The notes under the pieces were generated by a model. The model ran no database searches. It saw only the letters and a program-made list of their open reading frames with translations, and was not told where the DNA came from. The position numbers and the translations under genes were made by a program. From Rhizobium sp. Root483D2 (GTDB lineage Bacteria; Pseudomonadota; Alphaproteobacteria; Rhizobiales; Rhizobiaceae): a stretch of 64,000 nucleotides of DNA. This document shows positions 17,342 to 25,860 of this stretch, in pieces. The stretch covers positions 1 through 64,000 of the forward strand of contig NZ_LMFB01000039.1 of assembly GCF_001426685.1 (NCBI RefSeq), given 5' to 3'. Numbering within the stretch: position 1 is the stretch's first letter; each line of letters begins with the position of its first letter.

Positions 17342-18036
17342 GTTTGATCTTCCGTTTTACGAATACGGGTCCTATCAAGCGATCTCAGGCCAGCCATGGT
17401 GTAGTGCGAAAGTACGGCAACGCTTGCCATCACAGCTGTCCAGTGTGCGAAGAATGGCGAGACCGCACTGGTGAAGTCCCAGAACTCAAGGCTGTAGCTG
17501 AACGTAAGCTTGGTCGACACGCCGAGAACGGCAAAACTCCATGCGCCAAAGCCCAGAAGCAAGAGGGCCGCCAGCCGACGTACGCCAGACCTGATCGGGG
17601 ACGGAGAAAGCCTCAAAAGGTTTGCTGCCACCGTCATGACACGCGTCCAATGGGTCCCTGCATGAATGGCAACAATGATGACAACCCAGTATGCCGAGAA
17701 CCAGTGAAGTTCGATGACGCTCACGCTATTGGTGAATTGCGCGAAGCCCAGGACCGAACGAGAGATCAACACGCTGGTGACGACCAGCGCCGCCATGGTT
17801 ATGCCAAGCCAGACATGTATCATCAGGACCACCCATCGGCGGGCATCATAATGACCGCTGCGGAGCTTCAGGAACCAGCGCCTGTTCATGGTCAGGTGCC
17901 ACCCAAGAAGCCCGAACATGGCTGTGCCGAAGATTTCATGCGGACCGTTGTCGAGCCACCAATAGGCGAGGGCCGATATCAGGAGGGCCGCCATTGCGAC
18001 AGGAAGGAGGAGGCGATCCCTAGCTAACCTCAACAT
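17338..18036 (-). CDS. DUF4405 / cytochrome b561-like membrane protein
   Basis: The protein has 232 residues and about six predicted helices. Histidines suited to haem b ligation lie in GLLGWHLTMNRRWF, LMIHVWLG and LHWFSAYWVVIIVAIHAGTHW, the pattern of DUF4405 and cytochrome b-type quinol:acceptor proteins. AAGGACAAGC precedes the ATG. It follows the P460-like gene by 18 bp and overlaps the cyclophilin-like gene. It probably passes electrons between quinones and the periplasmic haem protein encoded upstream. Confidence 0.82.
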   Translation of the reverse strand: MLRLARDRLLLPVAMAALLISALAYWWLDNGPHEIFGTAMFGLLGWHLTMNRRWFLKLRSGHYDARRWVVLMIHVWLGITMAALVVTSVLISRSVLGFAQFTNSVSVIELHWFSAYWVVIIVAIHAGTHWTRVMTVAANLLRLSPSPIRSGVRRLAALLLLGFGAWSFAVLGVSTKLTFSYSLEFWDFTSAVSPFFAHWTAVMASVAVLSHYTMAGLRSLDRTRIRKTEDQT

Positions 18037-18054
18037 CGTAGCTTGTCCTTTTCG

Positions 18055-18528
18055 TCACAGCGGATCATCGTTGGACATCGCGCCGCTCATGGTGAACATG
18101 AACTGCTCGGACTGTTGCGACCGGTGGCAGGAGTAGCAACGGGCGACATTTTCGTCTAACTTGACGGTGCGATCCGGCCAAAACCACTGGTATTCCCATT
18201 GATCCGCGCCGGCACCGATCTTCTGGGCCACGAGGTAACGGGTGAGAACATCGCTCTGATAATCGACGAGAACCATATGGGTGCCGGTTGGAACAGGTTG
18301 GCCGGCCTTGAGTGCTGCAAGAGCCGCCGGGTTTGTCAGCATATGCTCGCGGGTGATCCCTCGCCGAACCGTTGTGTAATGCACGAGCTGTTCAAGCGGC
18401 GGAAACGTCACGGAGTTGGACGCTGCAAGCGCTGGGGTTGGCGACACCTCGGTGTCAACAATGAAGTAGCCCGTCAGGACAATGGCGAGCGGCGCAACCA
18501 GCAAGGCGGACCGGCGAAACAGTTTCAT
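18055..18528 (-). CDS. periplasmic haem-binding protein (cytochrome P460-like, CYSCH motif)
   Basis: The protein has 157 residues. A membrane anchor/signal (FRRSALLVAPLAIVLTGYFIV) precedes a domain ending in one c-type haem motif, CYSCH, near residue 137. The region YQWFWPDRTVKLDENVARCYSCH resembles cytochrome P460 and related haem-binding domains. The start at 18528 is supported by GAAGGAAAAG; the open frame runs further upstream without a site. It is probably exported and matured by the Ccm system. It sits between the Tat hydrolase and DUF4405 genes in one operon. Confidence 0.8.
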   Translation of the reverse strand: MKLFRRSALLVAPLAIVLTGYFIVDTEVSPTPALAASNSVTFPPLEQLVHYTTVRRGITREHMLTNPAALAALKAGQPVPTGTHMVLVDYQSDVLTRYLVAQKIGAGADQWEYQWFWPDRTVKLDENVARCYSCHRSQQSEQFMFTMSGAMSNDDPL

Positions 18529-18678
18529 ATCTTTTCCTTCAAGTCGTGCGGTCAAAACAACCGCCGCACCGGCCATCGCTCTAAAACGAGGCGGACTGGA
18601 ACAGCCCCCACGCAGACGGCAAAGCTCGCGTGGCGGCAACGAAGCAAGAAGACTCAGGAGGCTCGTTCTTGCTCAGTT

Positions 18679-19791
18679 CTATGCGAGGTGCTGATCGAAA
18701 AAGCCCTTCACCTTGTCGAAGGGGATGAGATCGACGCGGTCATAGAGATCGACGTGACCAGCCCCCTTGACCCATACGAGTTCCTTCGGCTCGGACGCGC
18801 GGTTATAGGCGTCCTGGCTGAATTCCTTCGAGTGGGCCTGGTCGCCAGAGATGAATAGCATCGGCCGCGGCGAGATCGTCTCGATATCGTTGAAGGGATA
18901 GAAGTTCATGAACTTGACGCTGCTGCTCAGCATCGGCTTCGTCGTCGTTTCTCGGGTCACACCAGCAGGTGTGAACTCGCCCCGCGGCGTGCGGTAGAAG
19001 TCGTAGAATTCGCGCTGGATTGGATCTGTCTCGGCCGTCAGTTCGAGCGTGGTGCCGCCGATGTACTGGATATTTGCGCCGTCGGCCTCGGCCCAACGCT
19101 GTTCGGCCGCGGTCGCGATGAACTGCTTGCGCTGCTCGACCGTCTGCGACTTGTTGAGCGCATCGCGGAAGGCTGCACCCATGTCATACATGCTGACCGT
19201 GGCAACGGCTTTGATGCGCGGATCGATCTTGGCGGCGCTGATGACGAAGCTGCCGCTACCGCAGACACCGATCGCGCCGATATTCTGTCGATCCACGAAG
19301 TCGCTCGATCCGAGGAAGTCGACGCCGGCGCTAAACGCTTCGGCATAGGCTTCCGGTGAAACCAGATTACGCGACTGGCCTTCACTCTCACCCCAGAAGG
19401 GCAGGTCGATCGACATGGCGACAAAACCTTGCTCGGCCATCTTTGTGGCGTAGAAGTTTGCGCTCTGTTCCTTGACCGCTCCCATCGGGTGACCGACGAT
19501 GATAGCAGGGCTTTTGGCGGCCCGGTCGAGGCCTTTGGGGAGGTAGAGGTTGCCGGCGACAGACGTCTGGTACTGGGTTTTGAACGTGACCTTGTGCAGA
19601 GTCACCTTGTCACTGGTGTAAAAATTGGATGCGCCGTTGGACATGTCTTGCGCTCTTGCTTCCATGATATCGAACATTGACATCGCGCCAAGCGCGGCTA
19701 CGCCTGCGCCAGTCATCTTGAGAAGGTTGCGGCGATCGATACCGGTGCTACTGGCGTTTGTGTCGTCGTATTGGATGGTGTTGTTCGTCAT
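18679..19791 (-). CDS. Tat-exported alpha/beta hydrolase (dienelactone hydrolase-like)
   Basis: The protein has 370 residues. A twin-arginine signal (DRRNLLKMTGAGVAALGAM) is followed by an alpha/beta hydrolase domain. The nucleophile elbow reads IGVCGSGSF, so cysteine replaces serine as in dienelactone hydrolase relatives. The histidine is in KGAGHVDLYDRVD near the C-terminus. CAGGAGAT precedes the ATG at 19791; the longer frame to 19938 invades the MFS gene. It probably folds in the cytoplasm and acts in the periplasm. It lies 63 bp after the MFS exporter gene. Confidence 0.88.
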   Translation of the reverse strand: MTNNTIQYDDTNASSTGIDRRNLLKMTGAGVAALGAMSMFDIMEARAQDMSNGASNFYTSDKVTLHKVTFKTQYQTSVAGNLYLPKGLDRAAKSPAIIVGHPMGAVKEQSANFYATKMAEQGFVAMSIDLPFWGESEGQSRNLVSPEAYAEAFSAGVDFLGSSDFVDRQNIGAIGVCGSGSFVISAAKIDPRIKAVATVSMYDMGAAFRDALNKSQTVEQRKQFIATAAEQRWAEADGANIQYIGGTTLELTAETDPIQREFYDFYRTPRGEFTPAGVTRETTTKPMLSSSVKFMNFYPFNDIETISPRPMLFISGDQAHSKEFSQDAYNRASEPKELVWVKGAGHVDLYDRVDLIPFDKVKGFFDQHLA

Positions 19792-19853
19792 TTGCTTATC
19801 TCCTGAGGTAGTGCTTCGATGGAAGAGGGTTCGAATGGAGTGACCGCGGGTGT

Positions 19854-21086
19854 TCACCGGCGTGTTGACCGCCAGGCCGCGACGGCCAGCAGGGATGACC
19901 CGGCAAGCAGGACTGCGGCGAACAGGAAGGTGGACCACCAGCCAGTTGCGTCGAACAGCACGCCGCCTGTTGAAGCACCCAAGGTGATGGCAAGCTGGAT
20001 GGTTGCGACCTGCAATCCGCCGCCGGCCTCCGCGTCGTCAGGCATGGTGCGGCTAAGCCACGTGCCCCACCCGACCGGGGCGGCCGTGCCGAACAGACCC
20101 CAGCCGATCAGAAGGGCGGCAGTGGAGGTAGTGGATGATCCGACGGCAATCAGGCTCAAGGCGATTAGGGCCATGATCAGCGGGATTGCCACGAGAATAG
20201 GAAACAGCCGGTTCTCAAGCAGATGGCTGACGAGATACGTCCCGACGACACCCGCAAGCCCCATCAACAGCAGCAAAAGGGATAGGGTCGATATCGACAC
20301 TTCCGTTACCATCTCCAGGAATGGCCGCAGATAGGTGAACAGCGCGAACTGGCCCATGAACAGCAGCATGATCGAGGCCATGCCGATCGCGACCTGCGGG
20401 CGCCGAAGTAAACGAAAGACGTTGGATGATCCCTCGTTACGCGGCGGTGGCAAAGACGGCAGGCTGATCCACTGCCAAACGAGCGCTAGAAGGGCGAGCG
20501 GAACGACGGCGAAGAAGGCACCTCGCCAGCCGATATAGCTACCAAGCAGACTTCCAAGCGGCGCGGAGATCGTCGCGGCAATGGCATTGCCCGCATTCAG
20601 CATGGCCAGTCCCTTGGGCACAGACTCCTCTGGAACCAGCCGCATGACGATCGAGGTCGACATCGACCAGAAGCCACCGATAGCGACCCCCAGCATGGCG
20701 CGGCCGATTATCAGCACGAGATAGTTCGGGGCAAAAGTGACGATTGTTCCGGAGATCACCAGGATCAGCGAGAAGGACGCAAGAACCAATCGCCGGTCCA
20801 GCCGTCGCGTCAGACCGGCCACACACAGACTGGTCAGGACGGCGAAAATACCGGAGATCGAGATCGCTTGTCCTGCCCGTCCTTCGGTCACGCCGAGTTC
20901 GGTGGCGATCGGCGACAGGAGACTGACCGGCATGAATTCCGATGCGATCAGCACGGCGACGCATAGAGCCATCGAGATGACCGCGCCCCAGGCAGCAACG
21001 GGCACAGCCGAGTTGGCAGACGCCACCCCGTTCGGTTCGGCTTCGTCATCGAGAAATTCGGATCGTGTGAAAGCTTGTTGTGTCAT
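19854..21086 (-). CDS. MFS transporter (DHA1-type efflux protein)
   Basis: This 410-residue major facilitator has twelve hydrophobic segments and drug:H+ antiporter landmarks, such as LTRRLDRRLVL in the first cytoplasmic loop and GRAMLGVAIGGFWSMS in helix 5. It resembles the YdhP/NepI group of exporters. It is first in a leftward run of five genes and divergent from a LysR gene at 21185. It probably exports the compound that triggers the operon; the substrate is unknown. Confidence 0.88.
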   Translation of the reverse strand: MTQQAFTRSEFLDDEAEPNGVASANSAVPVAAWGAVISMALCVAVLIASEFMPVSLLSPIATELGVTEGRAGQAISISGIFAVLTSLCVAGLTRRLDRRLVLASFSLILVISGTIVTFAPNYLVLIIGRAMLGVAIGGFWSMSTSIVMRLVPEESVPKGLAMLNAGNAIAATISAPLGSLLGSYIGWRGAFFAVVPLALLALVWQWISLPSLPPPRNEGSSNVFRLLRRPQVAIGMASIMLLFMGQFALFTYLRPFLEMVTEVSISTLSLLLLLMGLAGVVGTYLVSHLLENRLFPILVAIPLIMALIALSLIAVGSSTTSTAALLIGWGLFGTAAPVGWGTWLSRTMPDDAEAGGGLQVATIQLAITLGASTGGVLFDATGWWSTFLFAAVLLAGSSLLAVAAWRSTRR

Positions 21087-21114
21087 GACGGCAATATATG
21101 CCGGGTGCAGTTCG

Positions 21115-21126
21115 ATGATTAGTCAT
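21115..21126. promoter_or_regulatory. candidate LysR site between MFS and lysR genes
   Basis: ATGA-TTAG-TCAT is a perfect 4-bp-arm palindrome centred in the 98-bp spacer between the divergent MFS and LysR genes. It is short, so support rests mainly on position. Confidence 0.3.
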
Positions 21127-21184
21127 TGCAATTCGCTTGGACTTATCGGCCTATGACATGAATGGGCGATACCTGGAGGTGGCG

Positions 21185-22081
21185 ATGAAACGCGAAGATC
21201 TCAACGACATGCTCTGGTTTCTGGCGGTGGCAGAAGAGCGAAGCTTCACCAAGGCCGCAGCAAAGCTCGGGACATCGCAGTCGACAATCAGCCACACGAT
21301 CAAGAAGCTTGAGGCCCGGATGGGACTGCGGCTTTTGACACGGACCACCAGAAGCGTCGTTCCAACAGAAGCCGGAGAGCGGCTCATCCGCTCATTGGCG
21401 CCGCGTATCGAGGAGCTGGAAAACGAGATCGACGAACTGATGGAAATCAGGGACAAGCCGACCGGCTCGGTTCGCATCACCCTGTCGGATCACGCCCTGG
21501 AGAGCGTCGTCTGGCCGAAGCTTCGGCCTGTGCTCAGGCAGTATCCGGACATCAAGGTGGAACTGAACAGCGATAACGGCTTCAGGAATATCGTCGAGGA
21601 GAAGTTCGACGCCGGCGTGCGCCTTGGTGAGAGCCTAGACAAGGATATGATTGCCGTTCGCATTGGTCCCGATTGGCGGTTGGTCGCAGTCGCCTCTCCG
21701 GACTATCTCGCAAAGCGCGCCGCTCCAGAAACGCCCCGTGACCTCGTTGCTCACGACTGCATCAACCACCGGCAAGCCCGAGCCGGCGGCCTCTATGTGT
21801 GGGAGTTCGAAAAAGACGGTGCGGAAGTTCGGGTTCGGGTGGATGGTCAGCTCACCTTTAACACGTCCTACGCGATGATCGACGCAGCCGCCAGCGGGTA
21901 CGGAATCGCCTATGTGCCGGAAAGTCTCGTGATGGATGAAATTGCTTCGGGGCAGCTTAGCCAGGTCCTCGATGACTGGTCGCCTATGTTTCCAGGCTAC
22001 TACCTCTACTATCCAAGCCGCCGGCAGAACTCACCAGCATTCAGGGTTGTTGTAGACGCGTTGAAGGCCAACACGCTTTAG
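21185..22081 (+). CDS. LysR family transcriptional regulator
   Basis: The protein has 298 residues. LNDMLWFLAVAEERSFTKAAAKLGTSQSTISHTIKKLEAR opens a typical LysR helix-turn-helix. The ligand domain contains GVRLGESLDKDMIAVRIG, usual for the subgroup that controls oxidoreductase or efflux genes. The start at 21185 follows GGAGGTGG; the frame upstream begins with a TTG and lacks a site. It is divergent from the MFS-hydrolase-cytochrome operon. Confidence 0.92.
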   Translation: MKREDLNDMLWFLAVAEERSFTKAAAKLGTSQSTISHTIKKLEARMGLRLLTRTTRSVVPTEAGERLIRSLAPRIEELENEIDELMEIRDKPTGSVRITLSDHALESVVWPKLRPVLRQYPDIKVELNSDNGFRNIVEEKFDAGVRLGESLDKDMIAVRIGPDWRLVAVASPDYLAKRAAPETPRDLVAHDCINHRQARAGGLYVWEFEKDGAEVRVRVDGQLTFNTSYAMIDAAASGYGIAYVPESLVMDEIASGQLSQVLDDWSPMFPGYYLYYPSRRQNSPAFRVVVDALKANTL

Positions 22082-22156
22082 CGTTCGGGCCCACTACCGA
22101 TGTCGCCACCAATCAGCTCTTTCGGGAAGCGCAGCAGGCGAGAACAACGCCCGCGA

Positions 22157-23089
22157 TCAGCCTAAGCTACCCGCAAATCGCTCCGGATACCGCTCGCGCT
22201 GAAACCATTCGACGACGAAGTCGATGAATACGCGTGTCTTTGCGGGAAGCAGGGTCTTGCTGGCATAGTAGATCGATATCGGCCCGGCATCCACCCACCA
22301 GGCGGGGAGCAGCCGCACGAGCTCGCCTCTCTCTAGATGCGGCAGGGCGTCCGGCTTGGCAAGAAGTGTTACCCCCAGCCCGAGGATAGCAGCCGCTCGC
22401 ATTGCGGCAGGATCGTTGACGACGATCGTTTCTTTCAGGGAGATTGCCTCCTCTTCCCCAGCGGCGTTGCGCATCTGCCTCTGGGTCACGCGCCCTGTGC
22501 GCAGCGACCGCATGACTATCCCGTCCATCTCAGCAAGTTCGATTGGCCCAGCAATCCGCGGTCGGGCCTCGAGATAGCCGGGGGAGGCAACTGCCACAAG
22601 GTGTGCTGGTGCAAGCGTTCTGGCGACAATACCTTGCGCAAGTTCGAAGCCGCCGCCGATCGCAGCGTCATACCCCTCGGCGATCAGGTCCACCTGACGG
22701 TTCTCGAACATCCATTCAGGCCGTATGAGAGGATATCGCTGCCTGAACTCGGGTAGCATCGGCAGGATATAGCCGATACCGAAGGTTGGACCCATGCTGA
22801 TCTTCAGTGTGCCGGCAGGTTGGCCGTCCGGCTGCGCAGCTTCAGCAATTGCACCCTGCAGGTTTTCAAGATGGTCGCGAATAGCAATAAGAAACCGTTC
22901 GCCAGCTTCCGTGAGCGTCAAGCTACGAGTGCTGCGGTGAAACAGTCGCAGCGCCAAGTTGGTTTCGAGCGCGGCGACGTTGCGGCTAACGCCCGCTGGC
23001 GTCAATCCGAGGCGCCGTGCTGCAGCCGAGAAGCTCCCGAGCTCGGCGCTGCGTACGAATGACTCCAGGTTAGCGAGACTTTCCATCAT
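22157..23089 (-). CDS. LysR family transcriptional regulator
   Basis: At 310 residues it has LANLESFVRSAELGSFSAAARRLGLTPAGVSRNVAALE at the N-terminus and GFELAQGIVARTLAPAHLVAVASPGYL in the effector domain. ATGATG at the start gives two options, 23089 or 23086, after AAGGTGG. It is divergent from the SDR operon at 23193, its most likely target. Confidence 0.92.
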   Translation of the reverse strand: MMESLANLESFVRSAELGSFSAAARRLGLTPAGVSRNVAALETNLALRLFHRSTRSLTLTEAGERFLIAIRDHLENLQGAIAEAAQPDGQPAGTLKISMGPTFGIGYILPMLPEFRQRYPLIRPEWMFENRQVDLIAEGYDAAIGGGFELAQGIVARTLAPAHLVAVASPGYLEARPRIAGPIELAEMDGIVMRSLRTGRVTQRQMRNAAGEEEAISLKETIVVNDPAAMRAAAILGLGVTLLAKPDALPHLERGELVRLLPAWWVDAGPISIYYASKTLLPAKTRVFIDFVVEWFQRERYPERFAGSLG

Positions 23090-23115
23090 TCCACCTTCAA
23101 CAATCGCTTGAAACG

Positions 23116-23139
23116 GATAGCGCCTATTGGCGGCTAATC
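23116..23139. promoter_or_regulatory. imperfect inverted repeat between lysR and SDR genes
   Basis: GATAGCGCC and GGCGGCTAATC flank TATT, giving an almost complete dyad with one extra base. It is placed midway between the divergent starts, as expected for a LysR binding site. Confidence 0.4.
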
Positions 23140-23192
23140 AAACCGAATTCGTTGCGCCATCTTGAGGTCATCGAACAAAAGGAATGAATTTA

Positions 23193-23951
23193 ATGACCCA
23201 GGTACATCAACCACTCTCTGGCAAGGTTGCACTTGTCACCGGCGGGTCACGCGGGATCGGTGCCGCCATTGTTCGGCGCCTTGCTCATGACGGTGCCGAT
23301 GTCGTATTCAGCTACGCCGCTTCGGCCAAAATCGCGGATGAACTCGTCGAGGAGATCGAAGGCACCGGCCGTCGTGCGCTCGCCGTCAAGGCAGACCAGG
23401 CGATTCCAGCGGAGGTAGCCGCACTGGTCCATACAGCCCTTACGGCTTTCGGCAGGCTCGATATCCTGGTCAATTCGGCCGGTGTTTTCATAACCGGCAT
23501 GGTCGACGACACCCAAGCGGACCTGGCCGCTTTTGACAGTCAGATTGATGTCAACGTGAAAGGCGTCGCAGCCGCTGTACGGGCCGCGGTACCGCTGATG
23601 AATGATGGCGGCCGGATCGTCTCGATCGGCACCACAGGCGCTGTACACATTCCCTTCGCCGGCGCTGCCGATTACGTCGCCACCAAAGCTGCAGTCGCTG
23701 CGTACACGCGCGGGTGGTCCCGCGACCTTGGCCCGCGAAACATCACCGTCAACATTATCCAGCCCGGTGCGATCAATACCGACATGAACCCACAGGACGG
23801 CCCATTCGCCGAAAGCTTGAACAAGCTTGCAGCACTCGGTCGCTACGGACAGCCGGAAGATATTGCCGCGGCCGTCGCCTTCCTCGTGGGACCGGACGCC
23901 GGCTACATCACCGGCGCCACCCTCAACGTCGATGGCGGCCAGTCCGCTTGA
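23193..23951 (+). CDS. SDR family NAD(P)-dependent oxidoreductase
   Basis: The protein has 252 residues. The classical SDR features are the NAD(P) loop TGGSRGIGAAI near residue 17, NSAG near residue 92, the catalytic serine before GAVHIPF, and YVATK near residue 158. The C-terminus ITGATLNVDGGQSA is typical of 3-oxoacyl-ACP reductase-like members. The ATG at 23193 is preferred over 23184 because AAAGGAA is then correctly spaced. It is first in a three-gene run with an F420-like reductase gene and a SnoaL-like gene. Substrate unknown. Confidence 0.9.
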   Translation: MTQVHQPLSGKVALVTGGSRGIGAAIVRRLAHDGADVVFSYAASAKIADELVEEIEGTGRRALAVKADQAIPAEVAALVHTALTAFGRLDILVNSAGVFITGMVDDTQADLAAFDSQIDVNVKGVAAAVRAAVPLMNDGGRIVSIGTTGAVHIPFAGAADYVATKAAVAAYTRGWSRDLGPRNITVNIIQPGAINTDMNPQDGPFAESLNKLAALGRYGQPEDIAAAVAFLVGPDAGYITGATLNVDGGQSA

Positions 23952-23980
23952 GCCTCACCCAATCCAACAGGAGAAAAGAC

Positions 23981-24583
23981 ATGACCACCATCGGCATCAT
24001 CGGCGCTGGAAACATCGGCGCGGCCTTTGCAAGAATCCTCGCCCGAAACGGTATCGCAGCCACCATCGCCAATAGTCGCGGGCCGGAAACGCTTGCAAGC
24101 TTGACACAGGAGCTCGCTCCTGATGTCACAGCTGGTACCATCGAGGCTGCGGCACAAGCCGATATCGTACTTATTGCCGTTCCGTGGTCTAAACTACCAT
24201 CGGCGCTCGCGGGGCTGCCGAACTGGAATGGTCGAATCGTCATCGATGCCAACAACCCGATCGAGGCGCCGCTGTTCAAGCCTGCTGATCTCCATGGACG
24301 GCTTTCGACCGAGATCGTCGCCAGCCTGGTGCCGGGCGCGCGGGTGGTAAAGGCATTCAATCATCTCCTTGCTGCCATTCTGTCCGGTGACCCGCATGCG
24401 GAAGGTGGGGAACGTGTGCTCTTCTATTCGGGAGACGACGAGACCGCGAAGGCGGAGGTGGCGGCTTTGATTGCAAAGCTCGGGTTCGCCGGCGTTGATC
24501 TTGGACCTCTCTCGATCGGCGGTCGGCTCACGCAGTTTCCAGGCGGACCCTTGCCCGCAAACAATTTCGTCAAGTTCGCTTAA
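23981..24583 (+). CDS. NADP-dependent F420H2:NADP oxidoreductase-like protein
   Basis: This 200-residue Rossmann protein starts TIGIIGAGNIGAAFARILARNG, with the dinucleotide-binding glycines. It continues with IVIDANNPI and VVKAFNHLL, hallmarks of the NADPH-dependent F420 reductase (NPD/YqcF-like) family in bacteria without F420. CAGGAGAAAAG lies ahead of the ATG, 29 bp after the SDR gene. It probably acts as a nicotinamide-dependent reductase together with its neighbour. Confidence 0.88.
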   Translation: MTTIGIIGAGNIGAAFARILARNGIAATIANSRGPETLASLTQELAPDVTAGTIEAAAQADIVLIAVPWSKLPSALAGLPNWNGRIVIDANNPIEAPLFKPADLHGRLSTEIVASLVPGARVVKAFNHLLAAILSGDPHAEGGERVLFYSGDDETAKAEVAALIAKLGFAGVDLGPLSIGGRLTQFPGGPLPANNFVKFA

Positions 24584-24601
24584 ACTCTCTGGAGAACAAG
24601 C

Positions 24602-24991
24602 ATGTCCACCAACCCGATCGATATCGCCACCACTTTCTTCGGTCACTGGACGGCCAATCGCATCGAGGATGCCCTCGCTATGCTGGCGGATGACGTCCTC
24701 TACGACAACGTGCCTCTGCCCAGCATCACGGGCCGAGACAACGTCCGGAAATTTCATCAGGACTTCGGTGTAGGAACGGCGTTCACGGTCGACTGGACCG
24801 TGGCCAACATCGCGGCATCAGGAAACGTTGTCCTCAACGAGCGCATTGATGTGTTCACGCATGAGAGCGGCGGGACGATCACATTGCCGGTCATGGGTAC
24901 AGTCACCGTGGAGGGCGGGTTGATCACGGTCTGGCGTGACTATTTCGATCTGGGCGATTTCGAGAGGCAGGTTTCAGCTCTCAAGAGATAG
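24602..24991 (+). CDS. SnoaL-like / limonene-epoxide hydrolase-type NTF2 fold protein
   Basis: The 129-residue protein opens with IDIATTFFGHWTANRIEDALAMLADDVLYDNVPLP. Its end, GLITVWRDYFDLGDFERQV, matches the limonene-1,2-epoxide hydrolase catalytic-domain pattern within the NTF2 superfamily (W-R-D-Y-F-D). CTGGAGAAC precedes the ATG. It is third in the SDR operon and may open an epoxide or isomerise a product of the reductases; this is inference. Confidence 0.85.
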   Translation: MSTNPIDIATTFFGHWTANRIEDALAMLADDVLYDNVPLPSITGRDNVRKFHQDFGVGTAFTVDWTVANIAASGNVVLNERIDVFTHESGGTITLPVMGTVTVEGGLITVWRDYFDLGDFERQVSALKR

Positions 24992-25060
24992 GCAGACTGC
25001 ACTCTGCTCGATGAATTCTGCGGCTAGGCCCACCCTGGCCCGATCAGGGGTTACGGTTTG

Positions 25061-25160
25061 TTAACCATGACGTGCCAGTCTTATCGTCTCGACGTGGTTC
25101 TCCTCCCTCCTCAGTCGATGAAAAACCTGGGCCGCGAGACACTGTCTCCGGCCCTTTTTT
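25061..25160 (+). ncRNA. candidate trans-acting small RNA with anti-Shine-Dalgarno loop (alpha-r14-like)
   Basis: A 5-bp stem (TCGAC 25089-25093, GTCGA 25114-25118) exposes a loop containing CTCCTCCCTCCTC, complementary to ribosome-binding sites. It is followed at once by a strong terminator. The anti-SD loop plus terminator resembles the rhizobial alpha-r14 (NfeR1-type) sRNA family as I remember it. The 5' end is not defined; 25061 is a guess. It could instead be only the 3' end of the upstream operon's transcript. Confidence 0.45.
25129..25160 (+). terminator. strong Rho-independent terminator
   Basis: GGGCCG-c-GAGAC pairs with GTCTC-CGGCCC around ACT, followed by six T residues. It ends either the SDR operon or the proposed small RNA. 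Confidence 0.85.
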
Positions 25161-25199
25161 CGCGTGCTTTTAAGGACGCGATTCATTTCCCTTAAGACA

Positions 25200-25817
25200 T
25201 CAATCGGACTGCAAAGCCCGGAACTTCCGTACTCTTGCGTGCGATCCACATGTTCTGTCCGAACACCAGCGACGATGGCCGTTACGAGAGTGGTCGAGAA
25301 ACAGCCATCCGCAATTTGGGCCTTGGCATTCCCGGATTGGCCGACGCTCGGTTTTTGACGTGAGCAGTTCAGCTGCCAACCAGCCAATACGGTGCACGAT
25401 AGCGTTCATTTGTTCTGCAGCTGAGTGCCGCCACCTGATGGTGCCTGCGATACTGACCAATCTTCGTTGTGACTGGGCAGCCTGTACCGCGCGGTCGAGA
25501 AGTGCCAAATCCTCCTCTCCGACCGAGACCTCGCCAGATTCAGTCAGGAATATGCGATGCAATGCCTCGCGTACTCCCCGGGCATGGATCAGCTCCCTCT
25601 GGGCTTGGGCGGGAGATGCGGTCGCCCTCGCAAGCAAGACGTTTCGCTCTTCGTCGTCAATCACGTCGAGACGCCGCGCCCAGGTCACCAGATCGCCGTA
25701 GGTGTTCAAAAACTCCGGCCCCCGGCGCTCACCTCGACTGTCAACGGTGTTGACGAAATCGAGCGCGGGGTGTCCGCCGAGCAGGCTGATGTCCTCGATG
25801 GTTTTCTGACTGGTCAT
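25200..25817 (-). CDS. ABATE/CGNR zinc-finger transcription factor-like protein
   Basis: The protein has 205 residues. The N-terminal ABATE domain starts GGHPALDFVNTVDSRG. A C-terminal CGNR-type zinc finger has cysteines in CQGPNC and RWCSDRTCG. The usual CGNR box reads CGSHAR here, keeping C, G and the downstream basic residues. These proteins are putative DNA-binding regulators, often next to transporters or oxidoreductases. It is divergent from the EamA exporter at 25907 and an inverted repeat lies between them, so control of that exporter is likely. Confidence 0.87.
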   Translation of the reverse strand: MTSQKTIEDISLLGGHPALDFVNTVDSRGERRGPEFLNTYGDLVTWARRLDVIDDEERNVLLARATASPAQAQRELIHARGVREALHRIFLTESGEVSVGEEDLALLDRAVQAAQSQRRLVSIAGTIRWRHSAAEQMNAIVHRIGWLAAELLTSKTERRPIRECQGPNCGWLFLDHSRNGHRRWCSDRTCGSHARVRKFRALQSD

Positions 25818-25860
25818 CTTTTGAATATTGGATGGCGGAACGATTTAAGCAAGAGTGAGT

